In this document: positions 37,401-50,520 of the stretch, piece after piece
Numbering within the stretch: position 1 is the first letter of the stretch
How the letters are laid out: each line of letters opens with the position of its first letter
NCBI GenBank assembly: GCA_034008185.1
Contig: CM067084.1
Coordinates: 73,994,255-74,058,254, forward strand
Reading direction: 5' to 3'
Origin: Gorsachius magnificus
Lineage: Eukaryota; Chordata; Aves; Pelecaniformes; Ardeidae
Length of the DNA: 64,000 bases
Translations under genes and position numbers: made by a program
The notes under the pieces: generated by a model
Seen by the model: the letters and a program-made list of their open reading frames with translations, nothing else
Told to the model about the DNA's origin: nothing
Databases searched by the model: none

Positions 37401-38536
37401 AAGTTGCATACAGGCTTCCTTCTGCACATGCCAATGAAACCATTTCCCACTAGATTCAACTACTTCTTGTGACCACTTTTCATGGACTTCTCTGGAGCAA
37501 AGGTCGTTTTAGATCCTGTGGATCAAAATCCTAGATTAGTAGAGACTTTGCAGATTTATCATTTGCACTGCTCCTGGTGCTGCCTGTCCTGGTATGGACC
37601 AAACCATCTCTGGCTGTCTCTGCACCCAAGGGATGTAGCGTGGTTCGCAGGGCAGGTTGCAGCCCCTAATCCTTCTTTTCTTGCTCTTTACCATTGCTCT
37701 TAGTTCATTAGATGAAGGCCATTGGGAAATGTCCAGCGGCGTGGCGGTGGGTCGCAGCCCTTGTACACCGGCGCAAGCTGCAAGTGGTAGAGACCAGCTG
37801 AGTCTGACTGAGCTCCCCAGTGCCTGCGTTACTTCTTAAAATAAGATTTACTCTGCTAAGTCCTCTGGCAGCCTTTGAAAATGCTCCTCCAGTGCAGAGT
37901 GGGAGAACTGAAGAAAAATATAAGGGTTAGGAGTCAGACCAGTCGTAAAGAGAAAAAAAAAAAAAGGACTAAATGTCTTCAAAATGCATGAGAAAATTAA
38001 GCTTTCTAACCTTCAGATAAGGTGGGGAAGGAAGGAGTTCTTTGAAAATGCTCATGCTGTGAATAGACCATTTTCCTTGATTTCAGTTTCTTAGAAAAAT
38101 AAAATATTTGGTGTTTATGTACTTTGTCATCTTTTTCTCCATTGTTAGCCTCTCTTTTTCCTTTCATCAGCCATGATAAGGCAGAAGGATAGGTATGGAA
38201 AGGTATTTGAAAACAGGGGGAAATGTGTATTTTCTTTATAGGAAAAGAAGAAAAAAGGAGAAAAATTGAAGAAAGGAAAATAAACATCAATATTTGATTT
38301 TGAGAACAATACAAGGTGAAGCCTTTGATTTCACATTCTTTTCAGGCTTTTTATCCAAGGAAAAGAAAAAAAGCACTACATTTCCCATGAAAAATTCTAT
38401 CACAAGCATGAAGCTATTTTTCATTGAAAGCAGACATTGCTGATGAAAAATGTCCCAGCCAGCTCTGCAGAAAGCTGTGCTATAGTTGGCTTACACTTGC
38501 AGCACACAGCTTAGCTCCATTTCAGATCACATGCAG

Positions 38537-38623
38537 ATTGTTGTCTGCCCAAAAACCCGTTTTTGCCCTGAAAACTTAATTGTTGTCTGCCCAAAAACCC
38601 GTTTTTGCCCTGAAAACTTAATT
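38537..38623 (+). repeat. Perfect 42-bp tandem duplication
   Basis: The unit starting ATTGTTGTCTGCCC spans 38537-38578 and repeats without a mismatch at 38579-38620. The period match continues three bases, to 38623. Because 42 is a multiple of three, a chance open frame (38486-38707) shows the 14-residue repeat VVCPKTRFCPENLI twice. It is a very recent duplication or an assembly artefact. Confidence 0.97.
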
Positions 38624-41600
38624 CCTAATCAATGGGAAGAGCGAGGGTGTTTGCAGAAAGCAGCCAGCTGGAGAGGAGCTCTGCTTCTGCTCATCTTCAC
38701 CAAGTGATCGCTTCTGAAAACTCACCTGCTCCGCATTGAGGCCAAGTCTGCCACTTCTGGGCACGTGGGACCTGTTCCCCTTGTCCTCTGGGAGAGTAAA
38801 ACTGTAATATCGAACAGGTTAATGAACTCCTTGTCTTCAGGCAAACACTCTTGGTTTCTATCATTCAAAGAACAAGGCGAGGTAAATGCAGTGTACTCAT
38901 CCAGACTTTGATTTTAACCATGTCTTTGGGTTTCTGTGAATGGCTTTGAGAAGGCAGACTGTGGGTCTCATGGAGAAACACTCTGCTTTGAAGGTCTTCT
39001 GCTAGAACTTCAGAAAAGATGATCAGCTTCTGATCTGGATAGCTTTGAATCATAAAACCTCCTGAGAGTTTAGGCATAAGAATAAACTCTGGTCTTGCCT
39101 ATAACCAGCCTCGCACTTCTCTGCCTCGGCTTCCCCACTCATGTAGCTGTCGCCACACAGAAAGTCAAGCTGAAAAGTGTTTCTGCTTTACCTTAAATAA
39201 CTTTAACACCCTGTCTTTGGTCTTTATCAACTTTAAGGACCACAGGGAATAGTATTATTTTGTCATCTGGAGAAATGGCAACTGAGTGAATGCGTATAGC
39301 AAGTTGGTTGGTTGCACAATGATTTCTTTTTCATTCATGTAATCCTGCCACAGATTCTCACAGGGAATTTATCCTGAAATTTTTCCTTCTTCTTTGAAGA
39401 ATCTAGCCATTAACAATCATTGCCAAATTGCTTCAGACCTGCTTTTAACTGCTTTTGCATTCTCACTGGATTGCTTTTAGCTCTTCTTAAAGCAGCAGAG
39501 TGCTATGAGCGTGTAGGCAACACTGATGGATATGGGTGTCATGGTGTTTTCAAAAAGATGCAGATTTTTGTAGAATGTAAGTCCTGGAGTTCCCTGAAAT
39601 GGGGATTCATGAGCTTTTGCTACCACTGAAACCCAAGGGCACCACAACGCTGTGCCAAATCCAGCACTCACCCCCTCCCTGGGTGCCAAGCACACCGCAT
39701 GCTGGCCCAAGGAGACCAGCTGCCCTCCTGCCTTTGCGAGTCTTCTGAAATGCAGATTTTTCATACCCTCAGTGCACGATTCCCCCGAAAGGCCAGTGCA
39801 TGACGGCTGAGCCATCTGACGGCCTGTCCACCAAGATGTTTGCAGACAGGCTGCAGCTGGGGTCTGGGCAGAGCCCTCCTGGGTGGGAGGCCACCACTGC
39901 CCCGAGGGAGCCTGCTTTGGGAGCAAGGACCTCTGCTTTCACCCTCCACTTTGTTTATCAGTTCCTAGCTAATGAGCCCTTCTCCTCACAAAAGAAACTT
40001 ATCCAGAGTGATAGTAAAGATGAGAGCTGCAGTAAACCAAGGAGAGGGGAAACGTTTGAACTCGGGGTCTTCAGACCAGCTAAGTGGAGGGGAGAGTGTT
40101 GTTGCAGTGAAAGGACTATTAAAAATACAAAGTACAGACTCTCTGGGGCCTCAGATGTTGTTTTACCCCATGAAACATGATTTCTTATTTTTAAATAGCT
40201 GTCATGCTTGTTAGTTTAATTTATCCCTTCTCAGCTGCAAACTACAACATTTTATGAGCCTGACTGAGGACATTTTCACACAGGCTCTGTGGCTTTGTGC
40301 ACAGCCCTGCCAGAGTCAGGCTGGGCTAAGCCAGGGTCATATTTTGTGCTCAGTTATACCCCTGCAGCCTGGCTTACACCAGCCCAGAGCCCAGCGCAAA
40401 GCCCATGAGGTTACTCTGCTCTTTAAGAAAGGTTTTGAAGAGGAAACACCTTGAAACCAGCCTGTGGTGTAGGTTCTCTTGTGGTATCAGGGACTCTAAG
40501 AGGATGATACTACTGGTTTTTTTTCTGATTTTGCCCAGCAATTTTGTTTTCTGCTAGATTTTTTGAGCAGTCAGATAACCAGGTCTGCTGTAAAAAATGA
40601 CTGCAAACTCTGTTACCCACAAAGCTTGCATTGTCGGAGGGGGCAAAGGCAGGGAGATGCTCAGGGCTTGCGTCAGGAGCAGGCACACACCTTCTCACTT
40701 GGTTTCAGCTGGTGTCTAGCCACACGTGGACACTGCTAGGCCTATGTTAAGAATAGCAAAGCCAATTCTTAACACCGTTGTCACCAATGCAGAGACACAG
40801 TACCTGGGAGCAGAGCCAGGTGAGCTTGAAAGCTCCCCAAATATGTGCAGCTTGGCTCCTTTTTGTATGAACAGAGCTGCTTGGATCCAGACTAGAGGTT
40901 CCAGCTTCAGGGACCCAAGTTACAGGTATATTATTCTCTGCTCTGTGCTGTGCCCTAAACATTTTGTCCCAGATTGTGCAGGAGGACTGTGGCTGAGGCA
41001 GGAGCCTGAACTTTTGAGTCTTTCACATCCCAGCTCCTTGCCTGGATCCTTTCTTCTTGCTCCGTTCTCGCCATAGGTGTCTGCTTTCAAAGGGAGCCCA
41101 CAAAACTGTCAGCAGTTATTCTGCTGAGCTTCCCTTCCAGCAGGCAGATGGGGGTGATGGGCAGAAGTACTCACTGCCTTGAACTTCCCCTGTGCAACGT
41201 GGGGGCCAGGTTTGCAAATGAGCTGAACCTGCGCTGCTTTGCTGCAGAACACTGGGCAGAGAAAAGCTTTTCTCAAGGAAGACTGATAGCTTGAGCTACA
41301 GAAATGATACAGGCTGTGACTGAGCCTAATTAGAAGGGCAAACAAAATGAGAAGTTCCTCCCTGCACTCTGCCTGGTTAAGGCCCATACGTCTGACCTTA
41401 GCTTTTCATCAGTTGCAGATTCATTCAACAAATCTAAAACCACTTTCCAGGGGGGAGCGTAGGATTAGACACCGAGGAGCCAGAATTGTTGGCTGTGATC
41501 AATAATCTGATTGTCAGTTCCTAGGTTTTCACAAAACATACGTTGCGTTATGTGAAGCAAAACCAGAAGCAGATCTTTTTGTAATACATGGGAGGGCTTT

Positions 41601-42959
41601 ACAGGGAGCCTTCCTTGAGGCAGACACAGGCAGGAGGTATCTGGAAATCTGGAAGACATGAGAATGAAATGATGACTGATAGAGAAAGAGAGACCACAGA
41701 AGACATCTGTAAGCCTAACCACATGAGAGACCCAGAGGCAACTTCAAAACCGCTAGTACAGCCACTCTAGGACAGCTTCATTGAAGCAGCATGCTATAGA
41801 AATATCATTTGGGGCTTTGTATTGATACAGGATGATGACTGCAGTATGGGGAAAACAACCCATCTGGACTGAATGAAGTGATAAACAGAGCGGTTTGATT
41901 TGCTTATGGCACTGCCAAGGCTCTAGAGCCAACTCTCTGGGTTTCCATTGTTTTGATTGAATTCGGCCTTGGTCAAACCCCCCTTGCTCTTCTGCCATGA
42001 GGAAAGACACAGAGGATATAGGGAAAGGTAGGCAGTTCAACAGCTCTTGGATTGTGAGTGTACACTAATGCAAAGGTGAAAAGCCCTGAACATGTGAAGG
42101 CTGTTAAAATGTGGTTTGAACACAATGATGGCTTGGCATCGTTCTGGTGGAACAGAGATTTTCCACTCTTATTGGCAATAAGGTGTTTTAATGCAGCCCT
42201 TTGGAACTGGGGAAAAAAAAAAAAAGAAAAAGATTAAAAATTAGCACATAACTGGCTTTAGGAAAGAAATGTAAATCTTGGAGCATCCCCAAATTATTTA
42301 AATCTTCAGCTAAAGCTCGTAAGATCGATGAGGTTGTTTACCTCACCAGGTGAACCACCCTGAGGATCTCTGAGGAGGGAAAAGCCAGCACTCCCTCTAG
42401 CTTGCATCAGTTCCCAAGAGCTCAGTGGGAAGAGTAGGAAGTGAAAGCGTTTGTTAAGTAGCAATTCTCACTACGATGTCATTCACTCATCAGCAAGGAA
42501 TAGCTAGCTGGAATGAGTGGCTTTAGATGAATCTTCCCTGCCTCCAAACAACAGGGGAGCAACACCGCACACTGCTGCATGCCAATGGCCCGTTTAATGG
42601 AGGCTGGGGCAATACCTGCAAGAAAGGGAGGTCCCTGATAAACCCAGTGCATCCGTATGAAGGACAGCCTCAGGGGCTGTGAATGTGGAAGATTTCACAA
42701 GAACTAATATGTATCTCAAAACACTTTCAAGTAATGCCTCACCCAAAGCCAATGAAAGGCAGTGAAAAATTTTCCATCCATCTTCATAGGTGATAGATGA
42801 AATCCTTGCACAACGGGAGGGATGGCTGCAGAAGAAAGCGTCGGTGAAATATGGCCCTGTTTCAGCCGAGATGAGGGCCAGCCAGGGTGTCTGCCCCAGT
42901 TCCATGGGCTCTGCAACAGGTCCCACGGCACCGCCTCGCCTCAGCAAAGCACTAAGTGG

Positions 42960-43450
42960 TCGTGATACCCTATATGTAACATCTGCTTAGCAGCCCTTTA
43001 GCATCACACAGTTACTAATAGGGTCTGTCTTGTAAGTAAGGGATGGCTGTGCCGAGCGTGTAGCCGGTCAATAGTTTTCCTAAACAGCCTGTCTCTCGGA
43101 AGAAGGCTACATAATGAACGAGTGTCAGTAGGTCACGAGTTAGAAACAGATTTTGTCTTGCTGGGAAAAGTTATGTTTACCAATCATTCATTAGGTGTCC
43201 CAGATGGATGCCGCCGGGCAGAAGGATGGGGAGGGAGATCACTACAGCACTATCCCAAGTGACCGTAAAAGAGCAGAAATATTAGCAATTTGTTATTGCT
43301 TTTTATTCCTTTGTTTTATATCTGACTGGGTATATTCCAGTAAAAAATGCCATGCTCTCCCTTGTAAAAATGGTAATGATTTTTACTGTGACTTTAATTT
43401 ATGCATCCTGCAGCTCGTATTTTTTGGATGGTCGATGCGATAACCCCAGC
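42960..43450. promoter_or_regulatory. Possible conserved non-coding element
   Basis: Repeat-free sequence with retained CpGs (for example GCCGAGCGTGTAGCCGG near 43052) and a forkhead-type TGTTTAC at 43174-43180 next to CAATCATTCATTA. It is followed by AT-rich DNA with ATTAGCAATTTGTTATTG. This is a texture-based call. Confidence 0.3.
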
Positions 43451-45639
43451 TGGGTAGCGCCTCATGACCTTTTCAGCATGGTCAGTTGGGATATAAAACA
43501 TACCCGGCCCATGATGAAAATTTTTTATTTCCTTTCTAGCTCAACCCTGGGGCTCCTTGCAGTTCTAAAATGCTTTCACCTACTCACTTATATGAACATT
43601 TTTCAGCCCAGAGCAAACCACAAAATTAAAAGGAGAGACTTCTCCAGAGCGATTAGAGCTGGGTTTATGAACCACAGTGTTCATTTGCTGTGGATTATGG
43701 GTAAGATGATGCAAAGGAAACTTCCACAAGGTACGGTTCAGAAAAAAAAAACCCACACATTTGAATTTTTACAGAATTCAAACACATCTTTTACTAATCT
43801 GCGGAGTGTTTTGCTCAGGAAAAAAATGTGACAACTGGGGAGCATGTGGGGTGAAGCAACCCACTCTGTATGGTGGCAAGACGCAATGTAGCAGCAACAA
43901 AGGGGTATGTGGGCTAACACAGGAGTTCACCCAACTGCTTCTGGAGGAACTGTCTTTTCTTCCCTTCAGATTTTGTGGTAATAAATAATACCAGTCCCTT
44001 TTCGTGCATCTCTTTGTGCCTGTGGTTAGTCCCTTGTCCATCACAAGTGGGGAGGTTGGGCCAACATGTGGACAGAGCTCACAGATATGACAGTGAGCAC
44101 AGTGGGAGGCAGGCCAGGTTTGTTCTGATGGTTTGCAGGTGGAGGATGCCAAGTGAGATGTCAGGTCCTCAACACCCTCATAAGCATAGGCTGGGCTCTG
44201 CAGGGAGCTCTGGTGTCTTCCCTAGGGTTCTCCTCCCAGCAGCCAGGGCAGGAGTCATTTGGCCATGGTGTAGCTTCAAGCTCATCTGCAGGTCCATTCA
44301 GACCCAAAGCAGAAGAAAAAGGTATTTCCAGGGCAAGGTGAAATGGACACCTGAAATAGGCATAAATGCCCATTTCTCCACATCAGGTACAAAGGCAGTC
44401 TAGAGCTGTTACATCATGTATATACATTTATATTTCCCATAGCTAAAGTTAGGCATGACAAATCCCTCTCTCATGGCTCAGTCTCATAAAGGACTGAAGT
44501 AGCTGAAATTTAAACAGACATTTTGCCTAAGGTCTGCTTGAAGTGTTTATTTTCTTCTTCCTCTCCTGGGAATCTAATCCTAGATGCCCATTGACTCAAC
44601 TAATTCCCACCTTGACAAGGAAAGGCTATATACCTTCCTCAACTGGAGTCAAAGTAGTTAATTATCTGTAGGATTGGCCCACTCTTAGTTATATTGGCTC
44701 CACTGGATGTAGACAGGAAATTTTGGGGGCGAATAGACAGAAGAAAGAACACCACCTCTACAGTGCTGTCCCTTCAGACTGTGATGTCTCAGAAGTCCCA
44801 GTGCTTGGATGGCAGGAGACAGCAGAGAAATGTGGTAGAAGCTCCTTTCCATAGCTTAGTCCTACTTCTTTACAAATATATGCCAGAAGGCAATGAACCC
44901 TAGTTCAGGGCACAGTCCTGAATGTGGGTAGGTGGGTGCAGCTGTCATGAAGAGTCACCGTGGAGACACTGGTAGTGTCTTATGTTGTCCCAGAGTGGAG
45001 TGTGAAGGGTCTGAGGAACCCGAGATAGGCAAAGCTGAACAGGTTTCCCTGGAAAATGTATTTTGTCTTAGCTCACTGTCCATCCTTGCAGTACAGAAGA
45101 GAGTCAACTTTGTGGACAGTTCAAAATAAATGCTGGATGTTGCCAGCTAGTTTGACCCTCATTTTTTAAGCTGGTAAGATCACCTCCAAAAATTGTGCTA
45201 GGAGAGCTCCGGGATTGCTAACGTGGCTGTGTCTACCAGATCCTTACAAAAGTCCCATGCTTTTTCATTCCCACAGTATTTTGCTGCTGTTTTCTCCATT
45301 TTATAGGTGGAAAATAGAGATTTATGACAACTGAGTGTGAAATTCATTTGTGCCCGAGTGGCAGGCACTATGGCGGGGGGAAAGCCTGTGCTGGAATATG
45401 ATGCTGACGGCAGGGGTTTGATGCTCATGCCAATGCCCACCAGACTGCCCGTCTGCCGTTGGCCTTAAGAAAATCCTCAGTGAGTAACAAATTCACTCTG
45501 CGTGTCACCATAAAACATATTGGCCCCAGATGAGTGGAGCTTTGCTAAGCCAGGCGTGTGTTTGACTCTTCGTCCTCATCCCTCCCTGCTGCGAGAGCAA
45601 GTGGAGGGCAGGGAAGGGAGCGGGGAGTCAGAGCTCAGA

Positions 45640-46460
45640 GTGGACGAGGCAAGGCGACGCTCTCCAGGTTATTATTGTTCTAGTAATTAGAGCTATAGGA
45701 ATCCCCATTATTCCCAGGATGCTTGCACAGAAGCTGTTTGTATTCCACAGACCTCCCCAGGTACTCAGAGTGGATTTACCTAGTGCAAGGTAATTTGTAA
45801 CCCTGTCGTCTGTGTATTTACTATGGGGCACGCACGCTCTAAATGGGAGCAAAAAATCTCAGGGATGGGGGAGATGAAGGAGGAAGGATTCTTTGCCCTG
45901 ATGAATTGAAGTGTTGTTTGAAAGAGGCAGACAGGATTCCTGATATTGCTTCGAGTTTGGAGGCCACAGCCAGGAGGGGGAGGGGGAAAGGACAAGTCCT
46001 TTAATGAGAAAGGCTTGGGGTTTTTTTCTTAGCCCCCCCTCCCCCTTTTTTTTTTTGCTAGCAATTTTAATTATCACTAAAACCTCCAGCCCATTCAGGC
46101 TCCTGAGAATACAGTTGGGCTCTCAGCTGAGGTCTGCATTTATTAAAATCCCCCTGTTAGGCTGGGAATGCAGGCTGGTTTCTGTAGTGGTGTCACCGCC
46201 GGTGTTACGGGTCTCCTGGTTCTCACATTACGCACCACGGACTCCACCACTCCGCATTAGCGAGGCCCAATTAAACCAAGCAGTTGATTAAACAAGCCAA
46301 TCAGGGTAATTAGTTTAATCAGATTCCCTTGGTAGCCAGCACTGAACTGCTTGTAAAAGGCAGTTGAAGAATGAAGTGCACCTACTTAAGCTCCTATTTT
46401 ATTTTATTTTTTATGCCCGAGGTAATTAGAATTACCCATGGTGAGCCGAAAATCCAAAGG
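45640..46460. promoter_or_regulatory. Probable conserved enhancer-like block rich in homeodomain sites
   Basis: At least four TAATTA cores are spread through repeat-free sequence: 45684-45689, 46068-46073, 46307-46312, and a perfect inverted repeat GGTAATT-AG-AATTACC at 46421-46436 that contains TAAT and ATTA half-sites four bases apart. Between 46268 and 46320 lie CAATTAAACC, TTGATTAAAC and a CCAAT box at 46297-46301. CpGs are retained around 46197-46263 in sequence that is otherwise not GC-rich. This combination is typical of deeply conserved developmental enhancers. It is inference only; no gene can be assigned. Confidence 0.4.
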
Positions 46461-47379
46461 CCCAAATGGGGAGCGGGGAGGACGATTAATGAAGGCGATG
46501 ATGTGTGAAGCAAACAGAAAGGAAGACAGGATGTGTGGTAAACAAATGGAGAGGAGGCAGCCCTCTGGAAAGGGGCATAATGCGTGGCCCCTCCGCTCCA
46601 CGGCTCTGTCTGAAGTGGCCAGAGACGCCAGGGTTTTGGGGGGAGAAGGGCATGTTCCTTCTCTCTCCCCGGTGCCACTTCTGCTGCCGAGCCTTGCATG
46701 GGAAGGCTGGGATGAATGGGAGGGATTTTGCAGCTGGTTGCTGCTGGCGGGCATGCCACGCTGTCCCGTGTCATCTTCTTTTGCATCCTTTTTTGTGCAG
46801 AACCCGAGTGCTGCTGTGAGACAGGGGACCAATCCATGGGTTGGACAGGTCAGGCCCCTGGACCTTCTCCTCCTCCCAAGAAGGCTGGGCAGAGGGATGG
46901 GACACCCGGCTGCTCTATATTATGGGTCCACATTTCCAAGACTGCCTTTCTGCTTTGACGAGTGATACACCTCTCATTTCAGCTTGCTAATTTTACCTGC
47001 CTGTCAGATGTTGCAATTATGCAGAAAAAAGCTGAAGCTGAACATTTTTCAGTGTTTTTTGTCTCACTAAACGAAGCCCAGATTTTTGACTTCATGTCCC
47101 TGCTCAGGATAAAAGTAAATTTAATGGGCTCAGTTTGTCAGCTGCCCAGAGTCACCAGGGAAAACTCAGGAGATGGGGATTTCAGTTCTGTTTCTGCCAC
47201 AGACCCACTCTTTGTCAGCAGCTGTAGAGGGTGCATAGGGAAGAGCAAAACTTCAGAATAAGATGCAGTGATGCTACCCCAGAACATCCTCCCCCCACCT
47301 CCAGCAGTCTGGGAGTTGGGATCTTGGGAGCTTTTTATTTAATGGTGGTATGTTCTTCTTGAATAGTCCTCATCGATTT

Positions 47380-47705
47380 TTTTCACCATATCAAAACACT
47401 TTTTAAATTCGCTTTCTGCACCCAGCACTCCTGCAGCAAGGGCTTCCACAACCGAACCACACGTAGGGCAAAGAGCTGTCTCCTTTAGCTCGTTCTGATC
47501 TGAGCAAACCTGAGACCTTTTTTTGTGACCTTAATCCCTGAAGAAAAGTCATTCTCTACCTCTGGCCATCTTTGTCCATACTTCTGCTATATCCTTTCTG
47601 AGGTGGACAGACCCAAACTGCTTACAGTATTAAAGGGGTGGGTGTTGCATGGATTTGTACAAATGAATGCTGTAATGATGCTTTCTGTTAGGTTCCTACT
47701 GATTT
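47380..47705 (-). mobile_element. Ancient CR1/L3-like LINE relic, antisense
   Basis: The plus strand carries, in the correct reverse order, GCAAGGGCTTCCACAACC, CACGTAGGGCAAAGAGCTG, TCTGAGCAAACCTGAGACC, CTTCTGCTATATCCTTTCTG, AGGTGGACAGACCCAAACTG, CTTACAGTATTAAAGGGGTG, TGCATGGATTTGTACAAATG and TAATGATGCTTTCTGTTAGG. This is the reverse complement of the ORF2 3' region of an old CR1, including the VQRR..IQ-type segment. All frames are broken. An open frame on either strand near here (47587-47901 minus, 47819-48052 plus) is not a gene of the element. Confidence 0.85.
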
Positions 47706-49859
47706 TTCTGAATGGAGCTATACTCAGCCTCAGTAATCTACTGAAGCAATGAATTTCACAAGTCAACTCAGCAGCGTGAACATGCTGATCATCTGTTACT
47801 ACCTTCAGAAATTCAGAGATGGAACAAGAAGGTCTTATACTGTTGTTCAAAGCTGTGGATTGTAAGCAGTATGTTGCCATAAAGCATCCAAACCTGTCCA
47901 ATCCATCTGTTTACGCTCAGGTCACTGTGTTGCAGTGTGCTAAATTAGCCCCAGCTGTCCTGGATGAAAAAGAAAAGAAAGAATATGACAATATACCCAT
48001 AGCCTTGCTCTTTCCCTTGGTTTGCAGAAATCCCCGGGACCATCAATCTTGAATCGCTAACACACTTCTAAATGGATACTTTTTTCATTTAAAGCCCCAT
48101 CCAATCTAATCTCACTCCACTTACAGCACCATGCATTTATGAAGCTTTTCCACTATATTTAATGAGTGGCCAGAGCCTACCACCCCCAAAAGGTTACAGA
48201 GAAACTTCTCTGAAATAGGCACTTTCTATTCTCCTAGCTCATTATTTCCTCACACAATAATTTTCAGAACTGTATCAAATACATTACCCAAAGATATTCT
48301 TGCAAAGCACTTACAGTAATTACTTTTACCTAATACACTGCAGCATAGCACTCAGAAGAGCTACTTTCCCCAGCAGCTCTTACCAATCAGCAGAGGAAAA
48401 CAACCCGGCATCACCAGGCTGACTGCTGGAGTCTGATAAAATTGAATGATTAAATGTTCTTGTCTTGTTTTATCATGGAAGTGTTTTGGGTTGCTGCATT
48501 CTTTTAAAAACCTTTGTCTGCTTATGCCCTTCTGTTTATTGCAGGGAGAGAAGTGTTTGTAAAGGCTTCATCCAAGCCTTCCAAGAAGGAAACCAGACTT
48601 AGTTGTGGCGTAACAAGACAAATCTATCTTGCACGTTATGCCTGTCTCAGGCACATAAACTGCGCCCACACTTCTCACAAAGGACAACAGTCAGTCCTTG
48701 ACCCTCAGACCAAGTGGCATGGGCAGCCCACCAGGGTGGTTCTTATGGCACGGGACATAAATGGGATCAGTCGTGAATACACAGCAGAGTGGCAGGGAAC
48801 ACTGAAGGTGCAAAGCCTGCTGAGATAGGTTTGCAGGACTGTGAAAAACAAAGGGAGCCAAATCTGAGGCATCAGATCGGTTCCTGGAGAGAGCCATTCC
48901 CAGAACTATGCCTTGGTTTGATTTCAGAGAGATCTGGCTGGAGCAGTCCAAACCGGACAGGGAGCAATCGAACAACAAGGCAAGGCTTCACAGACATCTG
49001 TTTATCAATGTAAATGCACCCAGACAAAATGCTCGAGGCATTGGGTAGAATGTAGGTAATGTAGGAAGACATAAAAAATGGGTCACAAGGGAAAGAAAAA
49101 TGTTTTCCACTGGAAGTGATTTACTCTGACCAAATAGATCTCATCTCTGGATCTTTGGATGTATCCAAAGGTTGTTAATTTTTTTAATGAGCTGGGAAAG
49201 TAGAGGGCACCAGTAACACCATGAAAACAGATGACTTCATTAAGAGTTGGCTGAGTCGATGTTTTTTTTTCCCCCAGGAGGCCAATAGATTTCATTAGGA
49301 AGCAGGAAATGGCTCAGAGAGCAGCTATGAGGGTTTAATTCCAGGTGGAGGTGGAAAAGACCAAGAATGAGTGGTGGAGTTGGGGACACAGCCTCAAAAG
49401 ACCATGAGATGTGGCTGGGAATGGGGATCACAGGCGGTCACAGCCTGACCGAGCTGAGACAGGGGCAATGTGCCTACAGCCTCAGCCCCACCATTTAAGT
49501 GTGCAACTCTTACAGGAGGGATGTCCTGGTAAAGCAGGTCCTCGAGGAGGAGCTCCTGTGGAGAGGTCTTGCAGACTCCCCTGTTACTGGACAGTTTAAG
49601 GTATTTTGCATGTAACTTTCAACATGTGGGTGGTATTTGAAGTTTTTTGGACTGACCTTTTAAACTCACCAGTTCTTAGGTGTGTTTGGCACCAGGTTTT
49701 TTCCTCTGGTGGTTATAGAAAAGGTGTTCAGAAAACCCATGAAATTTGAATCCAAGTCCTAATTCCTCGAACTGTCTTGGTCTAGGCTTTGGTTCTCTGT
49801 TTGAAATAAATTTTAAGTCTCCCAGCGCTCCCTTTGAAAACACACGCAAAATCTTCTGT

Positions 49860-50520
49860 CCCTGGAACAATGACAGGGGACCGGGAACATCTGCGCTGGA
49901 ATGGCCATAGCAGGCATGCTGTACAGTGCCATGTGTCAGCGTTACACATTCCCATTAATCACACATCCGCGCTGGGTTTTACCCATATGAAGACAACCGC
50001 CTATGCAGCAACGCTAGCAAGCCGCTCCTGACCTCGTCCTTGTAACCCACAATGTAGACGAGATATCTGTGAAGCTGAGAGAATGAAACGCTTCAGTTTT
50101 ACATGAAAAAAGGGTATTCAGGCTTCTAGGCCCAGGAGTACAAATTATTAATCACTCCTCACAAGGAATCCGCAGATGGATGTTTAGCACTATTCACCGC
50201 GACATAACTGCAAATCAATTAGTTCATTTTGTCCTACCCTGAGGCTGTCTGGCAGACAATGGCAATGTCTTGTGCAAACGCTTTTATAAAGAAGACACAG
50301 GGGGAAGGAACCACAAAGGCCATTGGTTCTAACGAGCAATTAGGAAAGTGTGCAGGGCTCGCTTTCTTTTTTTTCCTTCTTCCCCCTTTCTTTCTTCAAT
50401 TCATTCCGAGGCTCTAATTCTGAAAATGATGCTTTTCTTCCCGACTTCCTGTTTGTCAAATGAAGTGCTAATCAGCGGCTTACAGCTCTCTAGCCAGCAA
50501 GGGGAGGATGAGGTAAGAAG
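49860..50520. promoter_or_regulatory. Possible conserved non-coding element or exon neighbourhood
   Basis: Sequence with unusually many retained CpGs (CATCCGCGCTGG, ACAACCGCC, CAACGCTAGC, CACCGCGAC). It also has AAATTATTAATCA near 50142, a RUNX-like AACCACA at 50309-50315 and a SOX-like CATTGGT at 50321-50327. A long pyrimidine tract (50363-50398) is followed at 50513 by a strong GAG/GTAAGA donor, with one open frame between. It could therefore include an exon, though the acceptor would be a weak GAG. Confidence 0.32.

Larger units (their letters stand above)
34441..47379. other. Gene-free stretch with possible regulatory blocks
   Basis: No gene is supported. It holds the 42-bp tandem duplication at 38537-38623, an A13 run at 42213-42225, and two blocks of conserved-element texture at 42960-43450 and 45640-46460. 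Open frames at 43352-43831 and 46438-46965 have no recognisable domains and lack splice context. Confidence 0.45.

Noticed and set aside
38345..38475. Segments here and at 52445-52580 recall an old AAATTTT/TGAAAAATTT-type dispersed repeat of sauropsids
   Set aside because: The resemblance is to AT-rich words only and no family boundaries could be recognised. A RepeatMasker run would decide.
40300..40390. Possible relic of a TTACACC-type sauropsid repeat
   Set aside because: The match is limited to a few short words and is below what I can support.
40795..40817. Micro-exon-like segment between CAATGCAG and GTGAGC
   Set aside because: Weak acceptor and 27 bp or less. Such pairs are frequent in non-coding DNA.
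46438..46965. 175-codon plus-strand frame
   Set aside because: No recognisable domain. It begins inside the enhancer-like block, and another frame on the same strand and frames on the opposite strand are also open.
47819..48052. 77-codon plus-strand frame with an acceptor-like CTTCAG upstream
   Set aside because: It lies just past the antisense CR1 relic and has no recognisable motif. The donor-like GTAAGC inside it does not define a convincing exon.
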